Below are positions 21,932-32,906 of a DNA stretch of 64,000 nucleotides, piece after piece. Within the stretch, counting starts at the first letter, position 1. Every line of letters starts with the position of its first letter. Source of the stretch: Apoda limacodes (Eukaryota > Arthropoda > Insecta > Lepidoptera > Limacodidae); assembly GCA_946406115.1 (NCBI GenBank), contig OX291544.1:33683521-33747520 (forward strand), given 5' to 3'. The notes beneath the pieces are model-generated. The model was not told where the DNA came from and made no database searches. It was given only the letters and a program-made list of their open reading frames with translations. The position numbers and the translations under genes were made by a program.

Positions 21932-22396
21932 AAAGTACAGAGGTAAGCAATAATCCGGAGGTTAATAACAACGCTCTGCTACCAGTGTTTCTTAATTTAA
22001 GCAACCCAACTATAGTTAAAAACTGCTAGATGATTTCTTACCTCAATTGGTACTTTTTTTGTACCTACACGGACCACGTCTGTCTGTCCTAATGTCCTCT
22101 AAGGGGTCCTAAGAAAGCCCTAAATTATATCAAGTAAATAGGAGATTAAAAGTATGGACAGGATTTAAGTATATAAAACAAACAAACAAACTTCATCAGT
22201 GGATAAGAAAAATGAATTTGAAATATGTAAATAACGCAATTCTATCTTAGGTTATTATCAATCTTAGGATACAGAGCAATACAGAAACACACGCCGTTTG
22301 TAGACTCGTTCCATATTAACAAAGCCGGGCCGAAACAATTATAAATGAGAAAGTTTAGATGTTTGTTGCTAAATATATATACTAATATATACTATA

Positions 22397-22835
22397 TTTT
22401 TTTTGGTCCACTAAGGTAGCAAACAAGCTTACGGTCCGCCTGATGGTAAGCAGTCGCCGTAGCCTATGGACGCTTGCAACACCAGGGGTGTCACTCGCGT
22501 GTAGCGTACCCTTCAAAAATCTAATAACTTCTTTCATAAAGAACCTTGGCACCTTGGGTCCCATTCCACAACCCAAGCGTTCGCGGGAGATGTTTCTCTG
22601 AAACCGCACTGTACGCAACCATTTCTGTTCTAAATTGAGAGAATAAAACTCCTGCTGATGGCGAGCCGTGCGATGGTAGAAAGTAGACGTGGGCATCATT
22701 TCAAAAAAAATCCTCAGAACAAATCCCATTGTACAAGCGGTAGAACACACACAGGGAGGCAAAATGCTCGCTACGGCAAGTGCGTTTGGGATCGTCGACA
22801 ATTCTCAAAGCTCGTCGTTCTACCGAGTCCAAAGG
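22397..22835 (-). pseudogene. LINE 3' fragment with poly(A), minus strand
   Basis: This is a copy of the 25-kb LINE family, opposite in orientation to the 12.7-kb copy. Poly(T) at 22397-22404 marks the 3' end, followed by 'caagcttacggtccgcctga' and the C-terminal coding stretch. Minus-strand peptides include VIRFLKGTLHASDTPGVASV and EQKWLRTVRFQRNISRE. It is truncated near 22833 at the 'ctcgtcgttctaccgagtcc' stretch. Frameshifts and a deletion are visible relative to the long copy. Confidence 0.9.
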
Positions 22836-22894
22836 TATAGTTTGCTTTAACAAACTTCTTTATAGTACAGTGAAATTACATACATTTTTAGGAT

Positions 22895-23085
22895 AAAAGA
22901 AACATTAATTAGTAGATTTTTGAATTTTGGTGTGCATGTTCATTAAGACCTCCCGTTGAACATACTAAAAGTCTCAATCGATAGCTGTTGCGCTCGCGCC
23001 GTCATCTTGGAAAAAAGGTACCTATTTTTAAGCTTATATTTCGGCAATTATTGCTTATACGAAAAAAAATGTATATGTGAAAACT
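22895..23085 (+). repeat. Interspersed repeat, copy 1 (inverted partner at 27090-27290)
   Basis: Contains 'gctgttgcgctcgcgccgtc', then 'atcttggaaaaaaggtacc' and a 'gcttatatttcggcaatta' block. The reverse complement of 27090-27290 carries the same order with moderate divergence. No coding potential. Confidence 0.7.
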
Positions 23086-23148
23086 ATAGCTTATTAAAGC
23101 TTATTATAGCTTATTAAAGCTTATTATAGCTTATTAAAGCTTATTAAA
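23086..23148. repeat. 20-bp minisatellite, 3 copies
   Basis: 'cttattaaagcttattatag' is repeated three times head to tail, with AAGCTT in each unit. Confidence 0.9.
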
Positions 23149-23464
23149 TCCTACAAAAGGCTCATACATATTATTATTGTATCTCTAGTATTTTAAATGT
23201 AATCCGGCGTTAAAGAGGAAATTTTTTTTTTTTTATTTTTGCTGCTCATATACCGTTTGTTTCCTGTTTACTCTTAAATTTATAAATGTTTTTTAATACT
23301 TATTTCGTGAAACTAACAAGAGGAAGAGCGAGAGATGAGAGGGTGAGAAAGAGAGAAGAAGGTAAGGGGAGGGAAGAGGCAAATGCATTATGTGACATAT
23401 TGTGTATGACTGGGTCAAAAGGTGTTTTAGGGCCACTTGGTGGGTATAAGTACCACCAAATAGC

Positions 23465-23517
23465 CACGACCGCCTATCAATACTTGTTTGCCACCTCAGT
23501 GGTATAAAAAAAAAAAA
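23465..23517 (+). pseudogene. LINE 3' tail fragment with poly(A)
   Basis: 'gtttgccacctcagtggtat' followed by A14 matches the terminal ~30 bp of the 25-kb LINE family. Upstream only 'gaccgcctatcaatacttg' is weakly alignable, so this is a very short or diverged copy, or a related subfamily. Confidence 0.7.
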
Positions 23518-24940
23518 AACCAAAAAGTCATGATCCTGATCATCATCTTGTTGGTATGCCTCACTTCCCATAAAGACTTAGACAACTTATTCTGATTTAC
23601 GTGACTCTGCATGTAAATAGTTAGCGAGCACCGTTTATTGTATTGCAATACTAACATTGGCAAAGTTCTCTGAGAATGATTGACATACTCAAATTTAACA
23701 ATATAGCTCTAAAGACAGCTACTGTCCTCTAAGACGTGAATGTTAGCAATGTCAGGCTGGAAATACTTGACAGCGCATTTACAGAACGTAAGCCTAAGTT
23801 TCGGTAGAAATACTAGACGGATTTGGTTTTGACCCTATTCTCGTAATTATTTCCCTCTGATTCCCACGGTAACTCGGACAAATTCAAGAAACCCCTAAAA
23901 TCTTATTAGCTTTCAGCATCTTGACCGTATCTTCGCTCTCATTAGATCTCACGACAAACTTAAGTAGCCATCGAATCGCTTGCTAGTCACTAAGATATGC
24001 TACTATCAGCGAGTGCTCTAAACAAGCGATCACCAGTGCCCGAGAACATAAGTAACTAATAAGAGAGCCCAACGCTGTACGACGACAACGTAACAATTAT
24101 CCCTCTGCCGAGGACAGACCTTACTGTCTACCTATAACTCCTTCTACAAAAGTGTCAAGTAGGATACAGATGAAGTTTTTCAAAGCAGTTACGAAAACCT
24201 GATGGAAGGGATCTAGCCCGGCCTCCAGGCTAACAGGAGCTATAAAGCTATTGAAGTCGATACCCTCAGCACCATGTCTCGCTTTAAACGTCTAAAGTAA
24301 TCATGCGTTTTACGACGACTAAAAAGCAGACTGCTTAGGAAAAACTGAGAGTCGTAATGCTTGCTTAGCACTGAACCAACAGACGCCGATCATGTTCGCG
24401 AGGTTGACAGTGAGGTCAAAAGGAGATGCGCTCTCCCGCCGCGCGCCGCTTGCCTCTCTAACTTCTGTCATTGTGGACGAAGTTCTGCAGGCTATAAAAA
24501 TTAAAATTACCCTGATTGTTATGTTAATAAGTATTTTTAATGAGGCGATGTCGAAAAATATTTTTTCCCGACGTAGTTAGGGTTATAACGTCCTGAGCCC
24601 TCGTCATATAGATCATTTAGTTTACTAGACGCTTTGTATAAACTTTATTAACGTATCCTACTACCACGGTTACCGTTTCATAGACACTATAGACCTCTTC
24701 ACCAAGGTCTTTTCGGTCTTTGGGCAGGAGCACTGCATTATGGGTTTTACGGAGCACACCTACAGGAGCTCCATTTCTCGAAGTGGCGAAAGCGTTTAAT
24801 AAACACTGGCACAACGGTTTTTAAGCTGTTAGATTTAAAAGCTATTCCACTATACACTAAGATCGCTCTAAAGGGGATTTTACTTTAAGCCCTTGCTAAT
24901 AGTAGCTCGTAAGTGACTGGTGGGTGACAAATTGACCATT
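23518..24940. other. Unclassified DNA, possibly old TE debris
   Basis: More balanced composition than neighbouring deserts and no long frame. I could not match any stretch to a family on either strand. The frames at 24392-24580 and 24617-24814 have no recognisable domain. Flanking LINE insertions suggest a repeat-accumulating region. Confidence 0.4.
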
Positions 24941-26870
24941 TTTTTTTTTTTTTTTTTTATACCACTAAGGTGGCAAACAAGCCTACGGTCCGCCTGATGG
25001 TAAGCGGTCACCGTAGCCTATGGACGCTTGCAACACCAGGGGCATCACTCGCGCGTTGCCGACCCTTCAGAAATCTAATAACTTCTTTTTTGAAGAACCC
25101 CATACTGTAGTCCTTAGAGAAAACCTTGGCAGGGAGCTCATTCCACAACCCAAGGGTTCGCGGGAGGAAGTTTCTCTGAAACCGCACTGTTCGCGACCAT
25201 TTTGGTTCCAAAGTGTGAGAATGAATTCCCTGTCGATGGCGAGCGGTGCGATGGTAGAAAGTAGCCGTGGGCATCATTTCGAACAATTCCTCAGAACACA
25301 ATCCATTGTACAAGCGGTAGAACACAAACAGGGAGGCAAAGTCTCTCCTCAGACTTAAGGGCTCAATACCGCAAGTGAGTTTGGGATCGTCGACAATTCT
25401 CACAGCCCGTCGTTGAACCGAGTCAAAAGGGCCAGGCTGGTATCCGGGTGCACCCGCCCAGAGATGGCAGCAGTACTCCATATGGGGCCGGACTTGCGAC
25501 TTGTAAAGTAGCAACCTTTGCCCCGACGTGAAGTACTGCTTCGCTCTGTTGAGTACACCAAGTTTTTTGGACGCCAGCTTTACCTTGTCTAGCAAATGAT
25601 CTCGGAACTGAACATCGCTGGAGATGTCAACGCCAAGGATCCCAATGCTCTTAGAGATGGAGAGGGGAGTGTTCTGGAATTGTGGGACTACAGTGAATGG
25701 GGTTTTCTTAGCGGTGAACGCGCAGACTTGTGTCTTTGAAGGGTTGAATCGGACCAAGTTTTTCCACCCCCAGTCAGAGATCTTGGACAGACCGATCTCG
25801 ATTTGAGACACAAGTTCTTCACGCTTTTCCTCCACAACGGAACGTGGGATGCTTGCACGGCCCGTGTAATAAGCGTCTCCAGTACTGTCATCTGCATAGC
25901 AATGTATGTTGTTGATGTCCAACATATCATTGATGTGCAGTAGAAACAGCGTAGGAGACAGCACAGAGCCTTGCGGGACACCAGCATTAATGTCCATGCT
26001 ATCAGAGCAACTACCGTCAACTACGGCTCTTATGCTTCTGCCGGACCAAAAGCTAGCCACCCATTTGCACAAACCCTCGGGCACTCCGTAAGAAGGCAAC
26101 TTCGATAGAAGACCCCGGTGCCAGACCCGATCGAACGCCTTCGCTATGTCTAGGCTACATGCCAATGCCTCCCCCTGACTCTCAATGGCTAGTGCCCATC
26201 GGTGTGTGAGATACACTAGAAGGTCACCAGTTGAGCGACCGTGGCGAAAGCCATATTGACGGTCACTGATCAGGTCGTGTTTTTCTAGGTATCTCAAAAG
26301 CTGTGTGTTGATCACACGCTCCATCACCTTGGAGAGGAGAGAGGTTATAGCGATAGGCCTGTAATTCGATGGATCTGATCTATCGCCCTTTTTGGGCACC
26401 GGGTGCACATTTGCAGTCTTCCATGAAGACGGAAATTGCCTAGTGTGGTAGGAAAGCGTGAAGAGGCGCGTGAGTACAGGACATAACTCAGGAGCACACT
26501 GCTTAAGCACCACTGCTGGTATGCCGTCTGGCCCACTCGACTTATGAACGTCTAGGGAAAGCAACGCCCGCCGGACCTCGCGCTGTGTTATAGTGATTTC
26601 CGGCATGGTCTTACCGCACCACGGTAAAGTAGGTGGTACAGCGCCTTCGTCGTTCACATTCGAGTTAGAGGCAAAGAGACTGCCCAATAGATCGGCTTTC
26701 TCTTTTGCACTGTGGGCCAAGTCACCATCGGTCTTTCGCAGTGGTGGTAATGACGACTGGCAGAAGTTCCCCTCGGCAGCTTTAGCAAGCGACCAGAAAG
26801 CACGACTCCCAGAAGGATAGCTCGCAAGTCGCCCACCTATTTTGCCGATCAATATTACCATATCAATATT
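24941..26870 (-). mobile_element. 5'-truncated non-LTR retrotransposon (best-preserved LINE copy)
   Basis: Minus-strand element: a long open frame for reverse transcriptase and C-terminal tail (25008-26861), a short 3' UTR with 'gtttgccaccttagtggtat', and a poly(A) (poly(T) at about 24941-24959). ORF1 and the apurinic endonuclease domain that should precede RT are missing, so the insertion truncated at about 26865. I could not find unambiguous target-site duplications. Nine or more other fragments of this family occur in the window. Confidence 0.92.
25008..26861 (-). CDS. LINE reverse transcriptase (617 codons, open, lacking endonuclease)
   Basis: RNA-directed DNA polymerase of a non-LTR retrotransposon (Jockey/CR1-like group judged from motifs). 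Visible RT blocks: KSSGPDGIP (about 107-115), NYRPIAITSLLSKVMERVIN (166-185), QYGFRHGRSTGDL (202-214), SLDIAKAFDRVWH with catalytic Asp (236-248), GVPQGSVLSPTLF (294-306) and CYADDS (321-326). A thumb/C-terminal region follows, with KLGVLNRAKQYFTSGQR and FDSVQRRAVRIVDDPKLT, ending GVASVHRLR. The first ~70 residues are the linker that normally follows the endonuclease. The start Met is simply the first ATG after the truncation, not a native start. All 617 codons are open, so the copy is young, yet it cannot mobilise itself. Confidence 0.93.
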   Translation of the reverse strand: MVILIGKIGGRLASYPSGSRAFWSLAKAAEGNFCQSSLPPLRKTDGDLAHSAKEKADLLGSLFASNSNVNDEGAVPPTLPWCGKTMPEITITQREVRRALLSLDVHKSSGPDGIPAVVLKQCAPELCPVLTRLFTLSYHTRQFPSSWKTANVHPVPKKGDRSDPSNYRPIAITSLLSKVMERVINTQLLRYLEKHDLISDRQYGFRHGRSTGDLLVYLTHRWALAIESQGEALACSLDIAKAFDRVWHRGLLSKLPSYGVPEGLCKWVASFWSGRSIRAVVDGSCSDSMDINAGVPQGSVLSPTLFLLHINDMLDINNIHCYADDSTGDAYYTGRASIPRSVVEEKREELVSQIEIGLSKISDWGWKNLVRFNPSKTQVCAFTAKKTPFTVVPQFQNTPLSISKSIGILGVDISSDVQFRDHLLDKVKLASKKLGVLNRAKQYFTSGQRLLLYKSQVRPHMEYCCHLWAGAPGYQPGPFDSVQRRAVRIVDDPKLTCGIEPLSLRRDFASLFVFYRLYNGLCSEELFEMMPTATFYHRTARHRQGIHSHTLEPKWSRTVRFQRNFLPRTLGLWNELPAKVFSKDYSMGFFKKEVIRFLKGRQRASDAPGVASVHRLR

Positions 26871-26914
26871 AGAGATCTAATGAGAGCAGGGATGAGATCT
26901 AGTTATGGGAAGCT

Positions 26915-26998
26915 GATTATTTTAAGAGGTTTTAGAGAAACTTCCTCACGTGCACGCTTGGGTTGTAGAATGAGCTCCCGGCCAAGGTTCTCTCCAAA
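26915..26998 (+). pseudogene. Short internal LINE fragment
   Basis: 'ttttagagaaacttcctcac' through 'gggttgtagaatgagctccc' and 'ggccaaggttctctcc' matches the segment encoding the NELPAKVFS region of the adjacent LINE, but in opposite orientation. Only ~80 bp, with no tail. Confidence 0.75.
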
Positions 26999-27089
26999 TG
27001 TATATCGACAGCAAAAAAATGAAAAAAAATCCAATTCGCTGTCCGATTCCAGCTAAAGTATTGTAGATACAAAAATAATATATCTTAGC

Positions 27090-27290
27090 TCTTTCATAGG
27101 AAATTTAATAGGTTACAGTTTTTGCATACACAATTTTACTATATAAATAACTATTACCGAGATATAAGCAAAAAACTAAAAAAGGGTACCCTTTTTTCCA
27201 AGATGGCGGCGCGAGTGCAACAGGTATCGATGGGCATTTTTACAAAAATTCAATACTCTACCAATTAATGTTTTTTTCATTTTCTAATTT
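27090..27290 (-). repeat. Interspersed repeat, copy 2
   Basis: Contains 'ccaagatggcggcgcgagtg' and 'caacaggtatcgatgg'. Its reverse complement aligns with 22895-23085, so the two copies form an inverted pair ~4.2 kb apart around the LINE cluster. Confidence 0.7.
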
Positions 27291-27299
27291 GATTGGACT

Positions 27300-29655
27300 T
27301 TTAGCATAATCAAGCATTGCCGTAAGTATCCCACACTAACAACCATATTTAGGGCGGGAGGAGGTAAAAGCTAGTTAATTTATATATTATCTAGATATCT
27401 AGTGCCACCTAGCGGTGGCGTAGTTTTCTCTACCTTTTTTTCCGCCATTTCAATTGTGTTTTGGTGAGTTTATTTATTGATTTACCTTATTATATTTTTA
27501 TTTATTTACTGGTAAATGTGATGAAAAACATTGTGTGAAACACGGGCGGTATGGAAATTAAAAACTCGAGTCATTAAAGCCTTCGGCCTTAGGTTTCTAA
27601 ATAGCCTCTTGTTGGTAATTTTCTCATTACCACCCTTAATACACAATACACTATATTCATATGATCAAGCTGTGAAAAATGTGTGTGCTTACCCCGCACA
27701 GGGAGTAAGTGTTCGCAGGTAGTTTTAAAGTATATTTACACTGATCGCAAATGAGAGACCCACTGTAGCAGTCAGTACTATCTTTATGCCAGCAGGGGTC
27801 GCAATTAATGAATGAAATCCGTCTTTTGTACAAATAATTCAAGCCTTGTCTAAAATAATTTTATGTATTCAATTGAGATGGTTAAAAACTTTTATAGCTT
27901 CTGGTTTCTTTTTTATCAGATATTCTGCTTGTCTTTTTCTTTTTAGTGTCTTCATCAAGAAATCATATGCGTAGCATCAAGGGGTACTGCGACTATGGTT
28001 GTTGCGTATACTTTCCCGGCACGTACAGTTATCCCACGTGACCCTACATCACTAAGTAAATGAGCATCGATATATGACTATTTTCTGGAATGCAGTTGCT
28101 AATAATTAAAGTCTATATGACGCAGAAGCTCCTTAAGCTTAAACAACGGAGTAGAAGCATTACATAAGACTATGCGTCGATACCGCGGACGCTTACGAAG
28201 GCCTACGAATTGGAACAGGGACAATCTCCTTTCTAGCAGGGCGGCCTCGCGGCGACAGATCGCGAGATAGCGGCAGGTGACGCGCCGGCCCGCGCAGGTG
28301 CTGGCGGTGGCCATTGCGCGTGCGCGACCAAGCACTGTTTTTATTTGAATATTATTTGATACTTTAATTGATCATTCGCAATCATTGACATATACACCTT
28401 GTTTTATATTTCAACTGAGTTTGTGATGATATCTGTGACTGCAGAGAACAGATACGAGAATGCGTCTGCCTTTCGCCTCTCGCCTCCCGTGCCCTGTGCA
28501 CATCTAAAAGTTAGATACGAGCAGAAAGTTCTGCTCGTGGTGCATAGGGTGACAATAGTTTTTATTAATATTAATGAAATTTAACATACAAAAAACAGAA
28601 TCACTATCAAATATTTACGCATAATCAACCTAAGCGATGTGCTGGGCGTGTCAATTATTTAACTTTATTGTATGTAGCTTCTAATGTCACGTGATGAATA
28701 AAGTATGAAGTGCATTGTGTTACACAGAGTTATTATTTATGTGGATTTATCTTTAGAGCGGGTAGGGTGCGTGCACAGTTGGAACACAGCCCGGGCGGGT
28801 GTGAAAGATTCATCGGGATCTGATCGATCACGTTATGACGTGCCTCGGGGCTGCCGGCTGGCCTCACGCCGACGCGCCGTTACCATTGTGCCGCGGAGTC
28901 CTGAAGACAGCTTGCCGACCTCACCGGCTCGATGTCGGAAGTCCCACTTACCGTGGAGAAGGCATTCGCACTCACTGACGATGCAAATTGTGATTAAAAT
29001 ATATAAATTTAGATACTTTGATATCCAAGCAAAACATCAGGTATATGTTTCGTGCCGGTTGTGGCTTGTATGGAACTTGTCAACAGTGGCACATCTAATG
29101 ATAATAAGGTTGCAATGTGCTATTTATTGTTAATAAATTCCTACACAACTTTGACAGAAATTTCGTCATTTTAGATGTGTCTAAGCTCGCAAACAGCTAG
29201 GTACTTACAGAAAGGACACTCCGTTTAGTTTATTTTGCTAATAAAAGAAAATATTAATAAAAAAATGGTTTTTTTAATAACTAGGTACTTCAGGAAACTC
29301 TAAAGAATGTCCTCAAGAATCAATGGTTTGCGAGTGATACGATCTGGCTCTCTGTCATACATTGACTTCAAACTATTTGTAATTGAAAACTTCAATAATA
29401 TCTCCAGAGCTGCCTAGATAACCGAACAACTCGGCGACACAAGAGGTGAGTCAGCTCAGCAGTGCCGGTGGCGCGGTGACATGGCGCGCGGGTCGGCTGT
29501 GCTACGTCATTTGTGCTGATATCGCATCTGCTTATAGGATATGGATGTACAAACCAGTTACTCTACCTACACCACACGTTAAGAAGTAATCTGTTAACTA
29601 AGCAGCAGTTATGTGTCTGCCTCGTCGATAGTCCTGCATTCGCAGAACTTATATA
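27300..29655. other. Desert with GC-rich islands, no gene recognised
   Basis: A diverged RTE-type scrap ('catatttagggcgggaggag') lies near 27340-27400. GC-rich islands lie at about 28170-28330 (many CGCG/GCGC) and 28785-28970. Open frames across them (for example 28705-29133) are compositionally odd and lack domains, so they are not called. The islands could be regulatory, but this is conjecture. Confidence 0.45.
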
Positions 29656-29822
29656 CGCAAACGCACATAAGACCTCGCGCTACGCCGACAGGGGCATTAC
29701 GCAAACGCACATAAGACCACGCGCTACGACGACAGGGGCATTACGCAAACGCACATAAGACCACGCGCTACGACGACAGCGGCATTACGCGAACGCACAT
29801 AAGACGTTGCACTACGACGATA
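29656..29822. repeat. 44-bp minisatellite, ~3.8 copies
   Basis: 'cgcaaacgcacataagacca' unit starts at 29656, 29700, 29744 and 29788, all 44 bp apart. The last copy is the most diverged. Sequence unrelated to the other 44-bp arrays. Confidence 0.95.
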
Positions 29823-30376
29823 TAACGAACATAATAATACTTTTAAAAACTGTATAGCAACATAAATTAGCAAAAAATTGTACCTATAATTTTAAATTTT
29901 TAGTTGTGTAATTAGACAATTTTGTGTAGAAATTGTAGATAAAAAAATTATTTTAATCCGGAATGTTTGATTTATATTGAATCGCGAAAAAGGAATAACT
30001 ATATACGTCCTATACATATTATATAAATTATACAAAAAATGTTGGTGATATGTGATATACCCATCAAGTCATTCTTGCTAAAATTTTTAAATGCAATTTA
30101 TATGAATTATAGTCAACAACATAAGTTTTATACTTTCCGTTGCAATGGTTTGTACTTCCAACAAATGCGGCAAAATCAGGTCTATGTCAAAGTTTTTAAG
30201 TTAAAAAAAGTTACAAATAGTCGCACTTACAATGACACTGCAGAGTTTCTGTGCACGACCGTTACTTTTTTTTTTTTTTTTTGATACAAGACACTAAAGA
30301 CACACATATTACACGTTTTGTAATATATGTCGGCGCAAAATTTTAACAATCAGTTCAACACTCGGTCGAAGGTATT
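29823..30376. other. AT-rich DNA, no gene recognised
   Basis: AT-rich with a 16-T run at about 30267-30282. The 81-codon frame 30039-30284 runs into this T-run and is not supported. Confidence 0.5.
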
Positions 30377-30684
30377 GCCACATCTACATGTATAATACAA
30401 CAACAGTTGCTTATAATTTTGCCACATCTACATGTATAATACAACAACAGTTGCTTATAATTTTGCCACATCTACATGTATAATACAACAACAGTTGCTT
30501 ATAATTTTGCCACATCTACATGTATAATACAACAACAGTTGCTTATAATTTTGCCACATCTACATGTATAATACAACAACAGTTGCTTATAATTTTGCCA
30601 CATCTACATGTATAATACAACAACAGTTGCTTATAATTTTGCCACATCTACATGTATAATACAACAACAGTTGCTTATAATTTC
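30377..30684. repeat. 44-bp minisatellite, 7 copies, essentially identical
   Basis: Units beginning 'gccacatctacatgtataat' start at 30377, 30421, 30465, 30509, 30553, 30597 and 30641. By eye all six full units are identical, and the seventh differs only at its last bases. This homogeneity implies recent expansion, or possibly an assembly effect. Confidence 0.97.
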
Positions 30685-31500
30685 CTTGTGATTTCAATGT
30701 ACATTTTGGTGTTGGCAAAACCCTTAAAGAGGGTATTGCTATTGTGCGGACATCGGGCCACGAGTGATGGATCCGGGATTACTGATAGCGCCTTATTAAA
30801 TTTTGATAAAACCCCGGATTTAAAGGGTGGGAACGTTGTGAGGCGTGCAATATACGTCGGCGTACCTCACGCGCTTTACCGTCACGTCCATCTGTCATCG
30901 CTAATAATGATTTATTGCAGGTAGTAAATAAATTTCTCCTATTGATTGCGCTTGCTTAGCTTACGAAGTTTTAGTAACACAGAGATGCATAGTAAAGCAA
31001 GTGTAGTCATACTTTTGGCTAGGTAATATTTTATGTTCGTACATAAAAGAAGCCATTCGTACTTCAACGACCATCACAGCTAATAGTAGCTAAAAAGTAA
31101 ATTTGATGATTATTATCATGTTTTTAAAGTAAGGTGTCGTTTTAGATGTAATTTATCGCAAACTTCAACTCGTCATAAATTTCCGATGCTCAGATGTGCA
31201 AAAAAACAGCTTTAAAGGAACCTAAATATCTATCGGCAAATTACAAATTAAAAAAAAAACAAAATTATAGATAATCTATGGCTGTCTGGCTAATTGACAG
31301 TTAAGAAGAACTTTCTTTATCTACGCAGAATGAGGAAACAGAAGTGAAAATTCGAGTTCGTTAAATTGGTTTGGTGAACTTTTATCATTTTATAGGCTGA
31401 ATTAATTAAAGAAATTGGAATGTGTTTCGTGAAAGCAAAAACAGCATATAGTTTTGGGACCGGTTCTTACCGTTGTCGCTTGACGATTTGAGTTCCCGAT
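30685..31500. other. Unclassified DNA, no gene recognised
   Basis: No domain-bearing frame. The frame 30652-30924 starts inside the minisatellite and is not supported. Confidence 0.5.
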
Positions 31501-32121
31501 TTAAAATAGTAAAACGGGATTAAACGCGTTGTTATTTGGCACAATACCTTTTTCCCGACGTTTCGGCTGAGTTACACCAGCCTTGGTCACAGGTAGACTG
31601 GCGGTGCGCGGTGTCGTCCGTCGGCTTCGAGTGGAGGCGTCCTGTTGAACTACCCTCACTTTGTCTTTATATTTGTCATAATCACTACACACAACACTAA
31701 CGGTGTCCTCGGGTGCGTTCGTTGGTGAAACTCGAGAGCTGTATTTTCCTATGACTGGATTCCATGCAGGCGATAGTTTGTATCCATCCTCACGATCGAA
31801 GTTCTTATGCTTTTTTATTTCAATCGCTTCGCGTACCAATCTACGGTGATATTGGCGATCGGTTGACAAAACCTTAGTCTGGTGGAGCTCAATCCAGTGG
31901 TTGGAATTTGAGTTAATCAGATGTTCTGCTATAGCTGACTTTGTCGTCTGGCAATTCTTTAAGGCAGCAATATGTTCTTTGACCCTGTCCGCAGTTGTGC
32001 GTTCGGTGTGGCCGCCAATGTAAGAACTGCCGCAGCTGCATTCAATTTTGTAGACACTTGGTTTTTGGTACTGGATTACGTCCTTTGGCGTTCTGCTGAT
32101 CAATTTTGGAGAACGGAACAT
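31501..32121 (-). pseudogene. Penelope-like GIY-YIG endonuclease domain
   Basis: The endonuclease nicks target DNA to prime reverse transcription. In this 206-codon frame: VYKIECSCG (23-31) is the first strand plus the Cys-rich insert; SYIGG (33-37) is the YIG strand; RVKEH (46-50) holds the expected Arg/His; AIAEHL (63-68) and LVREAIEIKKH (95-105, with the conserved Glu) follow, then NFDREDGYKLSPAW (about 107-120). The domain is intact over ~130 residues and a Ser/Thr/Arg-rich tail follows. The usual YIGQT is YIGGHT here, i.e. a substitution and one extra residue. Upstream RT frames are separated by shifts, so no full protein can be made. Confidence 0.9.
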
Positions 32122-32405
32122 ATACAGTCTTAATGGAGAATTTATTTAAAAGCGATTCAATTTTATCCGTTACTACTTTGATATATGGCATGAACGCTGG
32201 CTGTCTGCTAACCTCTGGATTCTTTGTACGTGTGTCACAGCGAACTGAACTCCTTCTACTCGTTTTGTACTCGTTTCTCTTAAGAGCCTCCTGAACGTGT
32301 GCCAGCTCAGTATCTAAATGTTCAGGGTCACAAAGATCATAAGCTCGTTAGTTAGAGACGTTACAACTGATTGTAGTTGACGCGGGTGATGATGCGATGA
32401 GGCGT

Positions 32406-32906
32406 TCAGGTATCTGTCCGTGTGAGTATGTTTCCGATGTACAGTAAGCCCCAGAGTGCCATCTTCCCTAAATTCAATTTAACGTCTAAGAATGCCAGTG
32501 AATGTTCACTTGCCATTTCATATGTAAACCGTATTTTTTTATGAATGGAGTTAAGGTGATCTAGGTACTGTTCTACTTCCTGCCTGGTTCCTTTAATTAA
32601 GGAGAACACGTCATCAACATATCTCTTCCAAAGTCGAACTCTAAAAGGTCCTGAGCTCAAAGCTTTCTCCTCAAAATGTTCCATTCAGATGTTGGCTAAC
32701 GTTGTTGCTACCGGACTACCCATAGCTTCTCCATCAATCTGAAGGCAGTGCTGACTTTGGTAAAGAAAATAGTTTCCTTCTAACCAGTGTTCAAGCAAAA
32801 CTATATACCTATCAGGGATACCATTTAAAACTAGTTTATTTTTGATTACGTCAAGGCATTCTTTAAGTGGAACATTAGTGAACAACGATTCAACGTCAAA
32901 ACTCAC
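32406..32906 (-). pseudogene. Penelope-like reverse-transcriptase palm, single in-frame stop
   Basis: Two abutting minus-strand frames, 32685-32906 and 32406-32684, are in the same phase and separated by one TGA at 32685-32687. The first holds SFDVESLFTNVPL (motif A, catalytic Asp) and GEAMGSPVATTLANI (motif B). The second begins just after the stop and holds WKRYVDDVFSLI with the YVDD catalytic pair at residues 22-25. The motifs match Penelope-like RT (FTNVP, MGSPVS, RYVDD). Upstream and downstream frameshifts further disable the copy. Confidence 0.9.

Larger units (their letters stand above)
18500..22345 (-). mobile_element. Degraded Bel-Pao element, split by an RTE LINE
   Basis: Reading on the minus strand, gag (21480-21931) is followed by pol pieces: RNase H region (19344-19625) and integrase C-terminus (18630-18857), the normal Bel-Pao order. 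An RTE-clade LINE of opposite orientation (about 20440-21475) separates gag from pol. Possible LTR relics share 'taggttattat', 'cagag.aataca' and 'cgccgtt' near 18518-18580 and 22248-22305, but they are too diverged to call boundaries firmly. All frames are broken, so the element is old and inactive. Confidence 0.78.

Noticed and set aside
23293..23571. 92-codon minus-strand frame
   Set aside because: Runs through a LINE tail and its poly(A); chance frame.
28705..29133. 142-codon open frame
   Set aside because: Crosses a GC-rich island, has no recognisable domain and a biased Arg/Ser composition, and shows no splice or UTR evidence.
30377..30684. CRISPR-like regular repeats
   Set aside because: Units are directly adjacent with no unique spacers, and the surrounding DNA is eukaryotic with LINEs and SINEs. 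These are minisatellites; the same applies to the other arrays.
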